From assembly GCA_933228675.1 (NCBI GenBank), contig OW121742.1, forward strand, positions 128,379,983-128,443,982: DNA of 64,000 bases, written 5' to 3'. Below the pieces are notes generated by a model. It made no database searches, had not been told where the DNA came from, and saw only the letters and a list, made by a program, of their open reading frames with translations. Of the stretch, positions 23,660 through 37,366 are shown one piece after another (the first letter of the stretch is position 1; each line of letters begins with the position of its first letter). The position numbers were made by a program, and so were the translations under genes. Origin of the DNA: Stomorhina lunata (lineage: Eukaryota; Arthropoda; Insecta; Diptera; Rhiniidae).

Positions 23660-25225
23660 TAGTATATAAAAAGATTTGTCTATAGAAAAATTTTTGATAT
23701 GAATGTTTTCTATAGAAAAATTATATTAAATAAAATATAAAATGATATAAAATTGATATCAAATTTTTTTTTATAGAAAAATTTTCATTAAAAAATGTTT
23801 GTACAGGAAAATTTTCGATATAAAATTTTGCATAGAAAAACATTTTCAATTTGAAATTTTTTTATATGGAAAAATTTTCGTTACAAACTTTTTCTATAAA
23901 AAAATTTGATATTTAAGATAGAATTTTCGATATAAAATTTTTTGTAAAGAACTATTTTCAAAATATAATTTTCTATATAGAAAAAATTTCGATATAAAAT
24001 TTTCTATACAAAATTTTCTCTATAGAAAAATTTTTGTTATAAAATGTTTTTTATACAAAATTTTACGATATTTAATTTTTCGATATAAAATTGTTAGTAT
24101 AGAAAAATTTTCTCTATAGGAAAATTTTCGATATAAAATTTTCTCTATAGAAAAATTTTCAATATAAAATTTTGTCTATAGAAAAACTTTCGATGTAATC
24201 TATTTTATATTCAAAATTTTACCAATATCAAATTTTTCCATATAAGATTTTCTTTATAGAAAAATTTTAATAAAAATTTTGTCTATAGAAATATAAAATT
24301 TTCTTTAAAAATTTTGAGAAAATTTTATGTTGAAAATTCTATAGAGAAAATATTATATCGAAAAACTTGACATCGTAAAATTTTGTATAGAAAACTTTTG
24401 ATATAAAATATTTTCTATACAAAATTTTATGGTGTCAAATTTTAAGATATAATATTTTCTCTGTAAACAAATTTTTGATATAAAATTTTCTATACAGAAA
24501 AATTTTCATTATAAATTTTACCTGTAGAAAAATTTTTAAAATAAAATTTTTCTATAAAATAATTTTTGATATAAAATTTTTCTATGGAAAAATTTTTGAT
24601 AAAAAATTTCTTCTATAGAAAAATTTTAGGTATACAATTTTTTCTATAGAAAAATTTTAGATATACAATTTTTTCTATTGAAAAATTTTAGATATAAAAT
24701 TTTTTCTATACAAATATTTTAGATATACAATTTTCTCTATACAAAATTTTCTCTATAGAACAATTTTTGATATAAAATATTTTCTTTAGAAAAATTTTCA
24801 ATACAAAATTTTCTTCACCAACAAATTTTCGATATAAAATTTTCTCTTTAAGAAATTTCCCATATAAAATTTTCTGTATAGAAAAATTTTTTCCATAGAT
24901 AAATTTTCGATAAAAAATATTTGCTATACAGAATTTCACAATAAAAAATTTCGACATAATTTTCTCAAAAAATAACAAAATAGTCGTGATGTAAATATTA
25001 TTCAAAAAGAAGAGTATTCGCATTTGATCCCAAATCTGTTACATTTATTTATTAATGTAGCAGACCAATTTATTGATAAAAAGCCAAAAAAATGTTCAAT
25101 ATAAAATTTCCTCTGTTCTAAAATTTACGATAAAAATATTTTTATACACAAATTTTCGATATAAATTTTTTTTATACAAAAATTTTCGATATACAATTTT
25201 TCAATAATTTTTTTTTGAAGTCGCG
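23660..25225 (-). repeat. Variant F1-type minisatellite (GATATAAAATTTTC subfamily)
   Basis: About 45 diverged units of roughly 30-34 bp with consensus words TTTTCGATATAAAATTTTC and TCTATAGAAAAA, in the reverse (TTTTTGATA-like) orientation. The GATATAAAA form distinguishes it from the GATAAAA arrays elsewhere. A unique-looking 82-bp module (24,966-25,047) interrupts it near the right end, and array units resume to 25,225. No F1 left or right terminal modules were recognised. Confidence 0.85.
24966..25047 (+). repeat. Array-associated module M (copy 1)
   Basis: Reads TCAAAAAATAACAAAATAG, then GATGTAAATATTATTC, AAAAAGAAGAGTATTCG and GATCCCAAATCTGTTACATTT. It is almost identical to 58,437-58,519. 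Parts are also found at 40,231-40,268 and 37,871-37,898, always next to array units. Confidence 0.85.
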
Positions 25226-25229
25226 TTAA

Positions 25230-27520
25230 TTAAAATGAAACAGTTCTCATTTTCTCTAATCTCTAAATCTTCTCTTTTGAATCTTTGAAGAAAGAAACTT
25301 ATAGCATTTAAACATATTCCAAATATAGTTCCGTAAAGAAAAATGTTAGTACAAATATTTTTCACTCTTTAACAAGAAAAAGAATTTCAATTTTCAAATT
25401 TCTCAAAGCAAGATATTATACTTACTATACACCTTCAAAGAAAGTCATAAAGAAATAATAATCATAATCAAAATGTTTAAACATTATTATTGGAAATAGG
25501 ATAATAATGTCTTACTGATAGACACACACACTTTTGTAAAATTTATTTAGCTCCAGAAATTCTCATACATATTCCTAATACTTTAATGTTTATGTATGTG
25601 TAGGAGTGGCTGACTAGCTTTGATCCTTATAGCCAAGTTCATAATTTTTTCCTTCTATTTGGCATTTTTTTGTTCCTGTTTGACTTCATTACTCATAAAA
25701 GTTGCAACTCATGTACTAGTGTTGAGTAAAATTCTCCCTTAGATATACACATACATATATATACTTACACATTTATACCTTAACACATGTATTGTACATA
25801 AAGGACCTTTGGTATGCCATTGAATTTCAAAAATGAATGAAGACGAATAAAGAGAAAAATTAAAAAGAAACCAGGTTGAATGTAAAAGAATAAGTATAAG
25901 AAAAGCAATACAAAAATCATATTTATAGGAATCTGAAACATTTAAGTGTTATCGTTACAATACGATACGTTTCCTGTATGGCCTTTGGTAAATTTGTTAA
26001 ATGTGTAAGTGTTTGAAAGGATCAATGTGTGATGATGATGTTTGGTCATAAATGAACCCTCCATGAGTGAATAAAGTGATTCCGTGTGGTGTTCACATGA
26101 TGTAAGTATAAATAAATATGTAGGTGTATATCACTAAGTACATGAGAAGTTTGTGTGAGTGTGTGCCAGTACTAGTATAAGTATGTACAATATAAGGTAT
26201 ATTAATAGACTTCGAAATATTTTACTATTTTTACGTTTTATTCGCCAGCTCTAGTACCTTTAAACCTTGGATCCAAGTATTTTGTGGTAGACTTTAAAGA
26301 TTTATTGAACATTAAAGGAATTTGATTGCTTTTTTGTGAAATTAACTCCTATAAAATTTTGGTATTAAGAAAAAATGCAATAAGGATTTTTTAAGTATAT
26401 TCACATATTAACAACATTTACCCTAAAAATTAAAATTACTAAAGTAAATTTAAACTTGAGTTCAAAAATATTTAAATTAATATTTAATCAAATGTTAAAT
26501 AAAATAAAAATTTTAAATTCAAAATGTCGTTACTTTTGATTGAGCTGGACAAATATAAAGTTATCCTGTTTTAACATTTTCCCAGATGTAAAAAATATTA
26601 CAAATTAATTTAAAATTAATAATTATTTGCATTTTCTTATTCAACCTTTTCCAAATCTTTCATTTGTTATATTATACAATAATATTTTAATAAGTTGTAA
26701 TGTAACATAATTTAAGATTTATTACTTTACCATATAAATTACTTATTAAAAGATCTCTCCTGTGTAAAATCGATTCATTTAGTTATTATTTCCCTTTTAA
26801 AATGAAACCATATGTAAATTAACCCATAAATATATTTACATTTATTCATTTTTGCCTTTAAACTATTATACCTTTAGGAAATTTATCAAAAATATGTTTT
26901 TGTTAAATTCTTGTGTAAATTATTATAGAACACAAAAATATTCAGAAATACATACTACAATACAGTTTATATAATACTCCAATATCTATACATATAAACT
27001 TTAATGGCCTATGAGTGGCTTTGGTTGTTGTTTGCTTTAAAATTTTTGCAAAAAGTTTAAAATTTTCTCTACAAAAAGTACATAAATTGTAGTTTTATAT
27101 TGGAAATCAGTAAATTCACTAATGCTTTTGCATTGTAGTTACATTCTGTAAATTTTAATACATAAATCTTATTATTTTCATACATTTATTTCTACTGCAT
27201 TGGATAGTTGGTTGGAGAAGCGTTGTTCAAAGCAAAATTCTCTAAAGTAAAATTTTGAATAAATATCGTAAAATATAAAATGTATAGAATTTATTTTATT
27301 GTAATTACTTAAGAATATTAAATGTTATATTTTTGTTAACTGTTTGCACATGGAGTTTTTGTTTCAGTTTAAAAGTTAAAGTAAGAAGTTAAATGCATTT
27401 CTTATGCAAAAGAATTCAATAGATTTTTTTTTATATTTTTTGAATATCCTTTTGGTTTTACTCTACAAGAAATCATATGCATCAAATAATATGCATTTAT
27501 TGTACTTAATAATTTTAGTA
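25230..27520. other. AT-rich DNA, no gene seen
   Basis: Contains ACATACATATATATACTT-type short repeats near 25,750 and long ATTTA-rich runs. No coding frame over 60 codons and no named repeat was recognised. Confidence 0.55.
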
Positions 27521-27604
27521 CCTGGTTGACCGAGCCTTGCTCGGGGCTTTATGATAAGCACTTTGAGGCAAATTTTAATGTTTTTATATATTTTATTTTA
27601 TACA

Positions 27605-28132
27605 GTTACAGTTTAACTCATTTTAAATAATTTTGAAAATTGGTCATACCAACAGAAACCTCCGTCGACTCATGCGCAACAACTTTGCTAAAGATTATAG
27701 TCTGATCAAATGCACACTTTACGATTTAATTCATTTTGAGTAATTTTCAGTGGCGACACCAGTTGGACTTTGGTCATTCCAATTAATAAACCTTCGTCGG
27801 ATTATCCGCAACAACATTGCTAAAGATTATAGCATGATTATATGTACAGCTTACGATTAAATTGACTTTGAGTAATTTTCAGTAGCGCCACCTGTCGGAA
27901 ATTATTCATATCAATTAAAAAGCATTCGCCGGCTCATGCGCTACAACTTTGCAAAAGATCATAGTATGATCAAATGTACAGTTTACGATTTAATTAATTT
28001 TTAGTAATTTTCAGTGGCGCCACCTGTCGGAAATTCGGTTTACCAACTTAAAAACCTCCGCCGGCTTATCCGCAACATCTTTGCTAAAGAGCATAACATG
28101 ATCAAACTTACAGTTTACTATTCTATAAAGAA
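27605..28132 (+). repeat. Four tandem units of about 132 bp
   Basis: Each unit contains TTTTCAGTGGCGCCACC (or the variants TGGCGACACC and TAGCGCCACC; degenerate in unit 1), then AAACCTCCGCCGGCTTATCC, GCAACAACTTTGCTAAAGAT and ATGATCAAATGTACAGTTTA. The TGGCGCC words begin at 27,751, 27,883 and 28,015, an exact 132-bp spacing. GC content is higher than the surroundings. Confidence 0.9.
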
Positions 28133-28767
28133 CATACATACAGACAAACATTCATTTGTTTTAAAGTTATAACATTACTAATTTTTTCCCCTTTTTATCC
28201 CCTAATTTCAAAAAGTTCCATATGCATAATTGGTACTTCTTTGGTACCAATTGAATTCGGTACATTTTATTAGAAAGCAGTTAACATAATTTTCCTATTC
28301 ATATTACTTTTGTAGATGTTAAGTTATCAGTTTATCCCTTTTTTACACATTTTGGCCACAAAATCAAAAAAGTACCAAATACGTGTTCAATATTTCTTTC
28401 ACATCTATTGATTGCAGTACAAAGTTTTTTTCTATATTCCTTAGTTTAAAATATAAGAGAGGGTTAAAAAGGTACCAAAAAAACTATTTTCACCCTTTTT
28501 TACCCCTTATCGGACATAGTTTCAAAAAAGTACCAAACACCTATCCGTTTATTTTCATAGCTGTTTAAAACGTAATTTAAATTTTGTTTCTATACCTATT
28601 ACTTAAGGAGATATAGCGTTTTCGATTTTTTCCCCTTTTTACCCGTTTTTACCCTCTTAGAGGCAAAGGTTCCAAAAGTCCCTTCTTCTTCGACCTATAC
28701 ATCAAAAAAGATACCCACTGTCCAAATTTTATCAAAATCGTTAGAGCCGTTTTCGAGATAGTCATTC

Positions 28768-28789
28768 TATATATATATATATATATATA
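28768..28789. repeat. (TA)n microsatellite
   Basis: About ten TA units, at the right end of the 27.5-kb element. Confidence 0.9.
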
Positions 28790-28859
28790 CAATTATTGCT
28801 CGTTTAAGAATATAAGATATATACTATAATTTTTCTATAAAATTTTTCTATAAAAAACT

Positions 28860-29930
28860 TTTTTATCAAAAATATTTCTAGAGAAAATATTTTTATCAAA
28901 AATTTTCTGTAAAAAAGTTTTTTATTAAAAATTTTTCTAAAGACAATTTTTTTATCAACAATTTTTTTATAGAAAATTTTTTTTTTATCCAAAGTTTTTC
29001 TATACATAATTTTTTTATCAAAAATTTTTCTATAGAACATTTTTTTATCAAAAATTTTTCTATAGACAAATTTTTTATCAAAAATATTTCTATAGAAAAG
29101 ATGTTTATCAAAAATTTTCTATAGAAATTTTTTTTTATGAAAAATTTTTCTATAGATAATTTTTTTATATAAAAAATTTTTCTATAGAAAATGTTCTTAT
29201 CAAAAATTTGTCTATAGAAAAATTTTTTTATCAAACATTTTTCTATAGTTTTTTTTTTTATCAAAAGGTTTTTTATAGATATTTTTTTTATCAACAATTT
29301 TTCTATAGAAATTTTTTTTATCAAAAATATTTCGATAGAAAAGATGTTTATCAAAAATTTTCTATAAAATTTTTTTTATGAAAAATTTTTCTATAGTTAA
29401 TATTTTTATCAAAAATTTTTCTATAGAAAATTTTTTATCAAAAATTTTTCTATAAAAAATTTTTTATCAAAAATTTTTCTATAGAGAATTTTTTTATCAA
29501 AAATTTTTCTATGGAGAATTTTTTTTATCAAAAATTTTTGTATAGAAATTTTTTTTATCAAAAATTTTTCTATAGACAAGTTTTATTTTTATTATTTTTG
29601 ATAAAATAATAATTGTCTATAGAAAAATTTTTGATAAAAAAATTTTCTATAGAATAATTTTTGATAAATATAAAATTATTTACTGACATTTTTTTTTATG
29701 AAAAATTTTTGAATAGAACATTTTTTTTATCGAAACTTTGTCTATAAAATATGTTTTTATTAAAACTTTTTCTATAAAAAAAATTTTATCAAAACTTTTC
29801 TATAGAAAAATTTTTGATCAAAAATTCTTTTATAGAAATTTTTCTACAGAAAAGTATTTCAATCAAAAATTTTTCTATAGAAAAATATTTTTATCGAAAA
29901 ATTTTTTTTGGAAAAAAAAATTTTCTATAG
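28860..29930 (+). repeat. 30-bp minisatellite of F1 copy E
   Basis: About 34 units, many close to TTTTTCTATAGAAAA + TTTTTTTATCAAAAA. A multi-unit block containing AGATGTTTATCAAAAATTTT occurs twice (29,098 and 29,341), another sign of block duplication. Confidence 0.9.
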
Positions 29931-29935
29931 AATGG

Positions 29936-30003
29936 ACTCCAGATCCCTCCTCATGGGCTCTGAAGTCCTTATTGTGGAAATTAATACATGAACATGTACG
30001 TAA
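29936..30003 (+). repeat. Short dispersed block, copy 1 of 2
   Basis: CCTCCTCATGGGCTCTGAAG, then GTGGAAATTAATACATGAAC and ATGTACG. It matches 30,863-30,920 (CCTCCTCATGGGCTCTGGAG, TGGAAATTGATACACAAAC, ATATACG). Confidence 0.75.
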
Positions 30004-30119
30004 AAATTTTTTAATACATATTTAATTTTCACGAGCTTAATTAATGATCGTGGATTGTACTTATGAAAATTACAAAAATTCTTCGGCGTCTGGTGAAAGC
30101 ATGGTATCAGCCGATTGAG

Positions 30120-30860
30120 AGTTTTTACTTGTCATTACCTGTGAAAATATAACAAAAATTTTGTTTTACACTATAACTCATGTTAACAGCCTTTTAATAT
30201 TATTTAAAATGAAATTAATGGTTTACTATTTCATATTTTCAAATTTTTTCAATCTTTAAATAAATAGATATACCACATTACCAGCACTTCCTTAAATATT
30301 GTGTTGTATCTTTAAAATTTACTATTATTTCCCCATTCCTTTTAACAATTTATTGTAAATATGTTGCATTTCCATAATACTTTTCCATACATGAAATCCT
30401 CCTAATGAGAAATAAATCTTTCAAAATGTTATATTGTAAATGTAATCGAAACTTTAAATGAGTTAGTAAATTTACCATATAACATACGAAAGTATATTGA
30501 TTTAATTTCCTTTAAAATTTCCATTCATTGAAAGAAGTAGTTATTCACCTAAACAAAAGTCTAAATTTAATTTCCATTTTATAATCAAAATTTAAATGTA
30601 ATCTCTTGAAAAGACTAGACCTATCAACTATTATTAAGCACTTACATACCTTAACCACTTCATACTTCTACTTTCTTTCTACTACTACATTTACAACATT
30701 TTGGTTTATATTTTGAGAATAAGAAAACCCAAATACAACCAAAGGAAATATTAATTTAAATTAAGGCAAGAGAATAAAAATTGAGGGAGGATAGAGGTGT
30801 AGGAATGTAGCTTTACGATTTATAAGCAATGAAATGTATTTGATGATTCGGAAGTTAGAC
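30120..30860. other. AT-rich DNA, no gene seen
   Basis: No open frame of note and no repeat recognised. Confidence 0.55.
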
Positions 30861-30862
30861 GA

Positions 30863-30960
30863 CCTCCTCATGGGCTCTGGAGTCCATGGAAATTGATACA
30901 CAAACATATACGCAAATTTCAAGCACTTATAGCTAGAAGTGCAAGAGCCTGCAGATTTCT
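30863..30960 (+). repeat. Short dispersed block, copy 2 of 2
   Basis: Same words as at 29,936 but without any array beside it; it continues into GCACTTATAGCTAGAAGTGC, an imperfect inverted repeat around CTATAG. Confidence 0.65.
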
Positions 30961-33900
30961 GTAAACGGATTTAAAGTCATACTGTTCTGTTGCGCTGTTA
31001 CTTTGTGCATTTCCTTTTTTGAGACCATTGACCAAAAAACCGAGTCTGCTATTGTTAGCAATTGTGTGTTTATATGTGTATGAGTTTGGGCTTAACATTG
31101 ATAAAACATTTACCGTCTATATATGTATGTATTTATGTCCAACATATACAACACTCGGTGATTACAATTCGTATCGCCCCATTATAAAAATACAATATAA
31201 AGGAAAAAAAAACATAAATCGAAATCTGTAAGAACTGTAGACAAGTATGAAAATACTCTTAAGGGTTTTTTAAATCTGTTTATTTTCTATTTTACTTCAC
31301 TTTGCTTTACTTTTGGCTACATACTATGGCCAAATATTGTACTTAAGTCCACATATGGACATTTATCTGACTGCAATAGCATCTGATTATGATTTTTATA
31401 TGACACTTTTGTTGTGATTTATTTGGCCATTCAACAATTTATGCCGCATAAACAGAAGGGGTGTCGATGGCTTTTAAATTATCTGCAAACCCATTGAAAT
31501 AGGGTTGAATTGTTTGTGCGAATAGATTGTTTTTTTTTCTTTCTCCACAATTTTCTCTTACTTACGTTTATGTTATTATACGTTTTTATGGCAGCTTTGT
31601 CCAAATCTTTAAGGCTAAACAACAAAAAAGAGGTCAATCATCTATCCCCATAATATTCAATTGATATTTTTACAAGGAATCATACACATAAGCTATTACA
31701 TCGCTATTTGCCCAGAAGTTTTGTAAATGACGACACACGTTGGCTAAGAATCAATTTTCATTGGTCATAACCTATATTTTTTCATAACATAGATTCTTAA
31801 AATTTGTATGCCGTCCTAAACGAGGGCACCTTAGACTCATAAATCATACTATATAACAAATACGTAGGTCAAGGTCTACAAAAAACGTCGCGACATGCAA
31901 ATCCTATGTCTTCTGGTTTAAAAGATTTTCGACTTCAAAAATTAAAATTTTTAATTTCTATTCCATTTGGGCAATAATGGAAGAACAAAAGGATAACAAA
32001 ATTTTATATTGTCATCCAAGTTTGGCTTGTGGCCTAAATATGAGCCAAATCGTTTAAGAAGAAGTGAATAAAATGAGTTAGTACATTTGAAACGAAATTG
32101 CAGATCGAAAATTTAATTTTAAGCTGAAATTTTTTTACAGCCACTGTACAGATCTTAATAAAACCTAAGCTCGATTAAAGCTCAAGATGTTATGTATACA
32201 CTGAAAAGAGCTACGAACAGAGTTTTGGCCAACGAAAAACTATTCTGAACCAATGTGCGGCGTTTGCCTAAAAATAGAGGGTTTGTCACTTGTTTGTTTT
32301 TTAAGAAATATAGATCAGTTGAACGTTATCTGTGGGGTAATGGTCACTCCCAAGTAGAGTAAAAAGATCTTTACAAAACCTTTGTTGTCGAATATTGTTC
32401 AATTATTTTTGAGGTATTGATTACTGTGTAACTAATACTTATCTGGCTGGTTGTGGCTCGAGTATTAGACTGGCAATAGGCTAATTTATCTCCAATCATA
32501 ATCAAAAGAAGCTTTTCTCGTTACCCTTACCTCCTGTAGCCACACACGTATAAGCTCCCTTGGACTGTTGGGTTTTACTGTTACATGATTAAGGTTCCCC
32601 CAAATATTGAATGGATCTCTATTACTTCAGCACATGCAAGTACACACATACACATTTCATACCCAAAGAGACACTCAATTGTTCCAATATGTTGTCCTTA
32701 GGTTATGAAGAGCTGTTCAAATAGATTTTTTTTTCATACATTTTTATATATGTAGTTTTTTTTTTCGTTTCGTTTCTATTCTGTTTGTTATTTATATTAA
32801 AGCTCTAGAGCACATAAAATACTTCTATAAAAGCCATTATATCGAGTACATGTTATAATATCTTTTAAATTGATATTCACTCATATATCTATAGATTTTT
32901 GTTTTATTAATAGAATTTTCTATGAGTTAGTACAGAAGAACTATTAAAAAGTTGCTTAGATTATTTATATCCATCCTTCTATATGTATGTATATGTAAGT
33001 ATGTCCGTATGAATGTTTTTGGTACTTACTCATGGATTTATTTCTAAAAATGTGAGTGTATATTATTTTATTTTTATTGATTTTTTTATTTATTTTAAGC
33101 AGATATTGAATTGAATGTCCTGTGAATGTGTTTAAAATATGTTTTTTACTTAAATCATAAATTTATTATTAATGGTCGGGTATAAATTTAACTCATACTG
33201 CAGTAAAAGATGACATTAAAATAGATATTAATTTTTTGGAGTATAAATTATTTTAATGGCAATTGAAAGGGATAATTGGAACATGTTTTTTTTTATTATT
33301 TTGTTAAATTTGAGATTTTAGCTTGGGTTACTATAGTTCAGACAATTGTAAGGGAAAAGCTATATATCACACTCTAAATATAGTAAAGCTTTTTTAAATT
33401 CAAATTAAATTTTAACGCAAATAATCATAACCAAAAGTAAGTAAATGTTTTCCTAAAAACTATTGTATCGAAAAATTATTTTTTTTAAGATTTATATATC
33501 AAGCAATGATTAATGATAGAAATGTTTTTATATTTAAAAATTTTCTTTAAAAAGCTCCCAAGATTTAAAAAGTAGCCGTAAAATATTCACTGACATATTA
33601 AAGCGACCGTTTGCCTTTAGACATAAAAGCCTCCATTATTTATCCAATAAATACGAATATTGAAAGAAAATTTCAATTAATATTACAATACTTTGCACAA
33701 ATGAATACATATGCCATGTAACAACAGGCATAAGTGAATGTGTTAACGTCGTAGCCCCAGGGAAGGGATTGCATGCAGAATAGATTAGTTGACAACGCAA
33801 CTATTAAAATGGCATACGCAGATATTTCTTTCCTTATAAAATATTTAAATCTTACAAAATAATACTCTCTGTTGTTTTTATGGTTATTGAAGCAAATGTG

Positions 33901-34070
33901 TTGACATATATATGTTCGCATATTGCATTGCGAATGTCATTTGTAGTCGTAAATTTATTTACCACATACACAAACCTATATTCTATATTCGGGATCAGAT
34001 TACGGCCTTCGAACAGGAGACCTTGAACAAGGTTTTTTGATATTAAAATAATATGCTATCTAAATGTAAG
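30961..34070. other. AT-rich DNA, no gene seen
   Basis: About 3.1 kb without any supported gene. The 31,790-32,420 part is somewhat less AT-biased, but its frames are short and interrupted. Confidence 0.5.
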
Positions 34071-34071
34071 T

Positions 34072-34195
34072 CATTCTTAAAGTGCAAATTTTATTCAAAT
34101 GTCTTAGTCAAAGTGTAAGTCTAAGTTAAAGTACAAGTACAAGTCCAAGTGCAAATCATTGTTAAAGTGTAAGTAAAAGTCATTAGTAACTCAGG
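34072..34195. repeat. Degenerate AAGTNN hexamer repeat
   Basis: About 18 spaced AAGT words, including GTACAAGTACAAGTCCAAGT and AGTGTAAGTAAAAGTCATT. The period is about 6 bp with frequent slips, consistent with an old microsatellite. Confidence 0.65.
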
Positions 34196-34199
34196 ATAC

Positions 34200-37100
34200 A
34201 ACATATGATTTCGGAACTCAATTTTGATAATTTTTTATGAAAGTAGCCCCAAAAAGAAGAACTTTGCATCAATTGTTTGGTCATGGTATATCAAATAATA
34301 ATTTAAAAAGGTTGGTTGCGTATACTTAATATATAATGTTAGCCAAATATCAATTATACGTAATGTTGGCTTAAAACGGGACAAATTCCTCTATACGATA
34401 CTTACTAATTTCAAATTAATTTTAAATTATTGTTTGATGTATCATGACAAAATGATGCAGAAGTTTTTCTTTTTGGAGCTACTTTTATAAACATTTATCA
34501 GAATTGAGTACCAAATCAATCACCTGAAAAATGTTGTTGTACTGTGTAGAAGATCTTCTTTTAAAAGAACTGTACAACCTGCTTCATTAAATGCGAATAA
34601 AAGACTTTGTAAAACATAGGCCCGAATCATTGTTTCCCGCAAACTATATAGAAGTTCGTTAAATTTTTGTATGCCTGGATATTTGTAAATATTGCTAAAG
34701 GCTTACTGAAATATCCTGCCTTGTTCTTGGTATTTTTCATTGTGCTCTATTGCGCTCATATAGTGTGTATGCACATGTGCGTATTATTTTGTAACAAAAG
34801 GAAAATGCGAGGGTTGTACTAAAAATTGTGGCACTACAAGCTCTAAATATTTGAATTTTTAGTTCTATATAATACACAGATACCCATATAGGTTGTTTAC
34901 TAAACACTTTTGTTCTTACTCCCTCAATATTTTGTATGGGTATCTAGGATATTGTCTTTTGTTTTAATTTTAACTTATAAATATTAGTTCTTTTTATACA
35001 TTTATCCACACAGTCATTGTGAAAACAAATTCAAAGAAGATATTGCTTAAAAACAAGGATGTGTAAACATCTAGGACTTGAAGTACATCGGAAATCAACA
35101 ATATTGGTTGCGATTTAAGTGCAATGTTTTTGTTATCATCAAAATATTAAAATTCATTAATAAATCAAAAACCTAATCATCTATCGATGATTTTTTTTGT
35201 AATTTTTTTTTTCTAAAATTACGGATTTTCACAAATGTCGTTCGATTAATTTTATCATATCTTGGGAATAACTTATCTAAATTCGTTGAAAGAAACACCG
35301 GCGGATTCACTACAACATTTTCTTTGAGCCTTAATAAGACAATTTTTTCATATAGTCAACTATTGTAGAGTTTTTCAAATAAAAATGCCAAAAAAAATTT
35401 TTTTGCAAGATCGAAAAATTTGTATTTTTCAAAAATTTATAAAAAATCGAAAAAGTTAAAATCTTACCCTTATTAGACGATCGTTAAACTATGAAAGATT
35501 TAAAGGGCGGAGTGGTTTTCTGTCATTCTATTGGTATGTTATATCCTCTTAAAACAAAACCTTAATAAAGGTAATTTTCGAATATCTCATTATCTCTTTA
35601 AGATACATTAGGCGTTACTAGAAAATTTTGGTTGTTTTAATACTCAAACAAAACAAATGACCCAAATTTTTTTTTTCAAAAGCACTCAATATTTTTTTTT
35701 TTTGAAAACAGCAATTTCCTTTAAAACTATTCAATGGCGGAAATAGAGGTTTTAGTATAGCCGCATGCATTTAGCAACAATAGTTAAAGCCTACAATAGA
35801 AAAATAAATACATTTATTTATTCATTCATTCAGTCAAACAACCACATACCAACTCACTTTCATTTTATATAACGAGTGAGTGAGTATTTGTATTGGTGTT
35901 GCTGCTACAAGTTGTAACAAACTAAACAGCATAAAAACAATTTACTATATAGTTTGTTTTATATGTATATAGTAAATAAATGTACAAATAGGACTATATT
36001 TCTATAAAAATGTGTATATAAGACTTTAAGTATATGAACGTCTGGTCTGCAAATTGACCTAAGAGAATATTGACTAACACATATCAATTTTAAACTATTC
36101 ACAATATCTCCCTTAGTTTTGAAGTTATTGTAAGAAAATGCAAAAAGTTGAATAAGGATTTCATGCTTGAGTTCTTCTGAAAAGTTTTTCAAAAACACTT
36201 GGGGCAATTTACAGGCTAGTCTACCATATGTAAGTAAGCTGCAGTAACAACATGTCTATATATACATACATATGTATGTATTTCTATATTTATGTGTAAA
36301 TTTTTATGTCTGTATTCGAATAAACAACATTTTTGTTTTTAGCCTACACACATATACTTCAATACATAAATACACACATATGTATGTACATAGTTTTGTT
36401 TTCTTCAAAAAACTTTAATTAAAATTTTCAAAAAGTTTCTTAATTAAATTCACAGTTTGAAATGTTACATAAACATGTGTTGAAATAAATGTAGCAAAAG
36501 AATTTTACATACACATTTAAAAAGATAGATTTTTTTCTTTTCCCAAACACACACTACTTTTCTACTTACTATAATAAAAACTAAGTACAATTTTTTTGTA
36601 AACTTTTTTTTAATTTCTACTTCAATTTGTAATTACTAAATATTTTCCAGAGTATAGAAATTAAGTATGTATGAAAACAATTAACATGTCATGTGTTTTA
36701 ATAAAATACAAATTTTATATATGCGTAGAGAATTTTTATTTGCATTTATAAATCACTTAACGGACAGTTAGTTAAAATATTTACATAAATGATGTACATT
36801 TATATAATATTTTGTTAAGAAATAACTACATAAGTTATATTTAAAAAAAGTTTTATTTCAAATATAAAGAATTTATTTGCATTTCTTTGTCAAGTTATTG
36901 TAATTTATAATGAAAATATTTATTTAGCAATAAAAAAGAAGCCCATAAATAAATTAATTGCATGTTTGATTTTTTAGAAAGGTCAAAACTGTTACAGTTG
37001 AACTGAAATTACTATTCAATCAAAAATTTATTTATACCATTTATAAGCCTTCAGTTTTTCGACTATCTTTTGCAGATTGGAAGCAGTTTGAAGGTCAATT

Positions 37101-37360
37101 CCAAACGTCCCAATATTTTTTAAAAAGTCAATGCACTTGCCAAAGTCTTTTCATACATTGTAGACTTTGGAATTTCAAAACATACTTGGCTGAGTATCGA
37201 TTGAATTCCAATAAGAAATGATGGAGTCATGTTTATCTTTTGCTTCCTATCGACACAAAAATACAAGTTTATTAAGACTGACTAGCTCCCAACACTGCTC
37301 AGAATAGTCGTTTCACATACTTACAAACTGAGTCATCTGTGATAATTTCACTTTTTGATA
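34200..37360. other. AT-rich DNA, no gene seen
   Basis: Includes T- and A-run-rich stretches at 35,190-35,460 and 35,660-35,710, and (CATA)/(TGTA) dinucleotide-like words near 36,260-36,390. Nothing resembles a coding exon. Confidence 0.55.
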
Positions 37361-37366
37361 CTAAAA

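Larger units (their letters stand above)
27522..28791. mobile_element. Unclassified repeat element with internal 132-bp tandem units
   Basis: Left side: ACCTGGTTGACCGAGCCTTG with a CCGAGC...GCTCGG hairpin (about 27,533-27,548). Middle: four tandem units of about 132 bp. Right side: a stretch rich in CCCCTTTTTACCC and GTACCAAA words, then TCAAAATCGTTAGAGCCG, TTTTCGAGATAGTCATTC and a (TA)n tract. The hairpin start, unit array and microsatellite end suggest one element. I recognise no coding domain. Confidence 0.55.
28825..30115 (+). mobile_element. F1 partial copy E (array plus altered right end)
   Basis: No F1 left end is visible; the array starts just right of the (TA)n tract. Units read TATCAAAAA from 28,860 to about 29,595, reverse to TTTTTGATAAA over about 29,600-29,665, then return to mixed forward units until 29,930. 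The right part (30,025-30,110) keeps TTTTCACGAG, TTAATGATCGTGGA and TTCTTCGGCGTCTGGTG. A 65-bp block (29,936-30,000) of other origin sits between array and right end. Confidence 0.7.
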
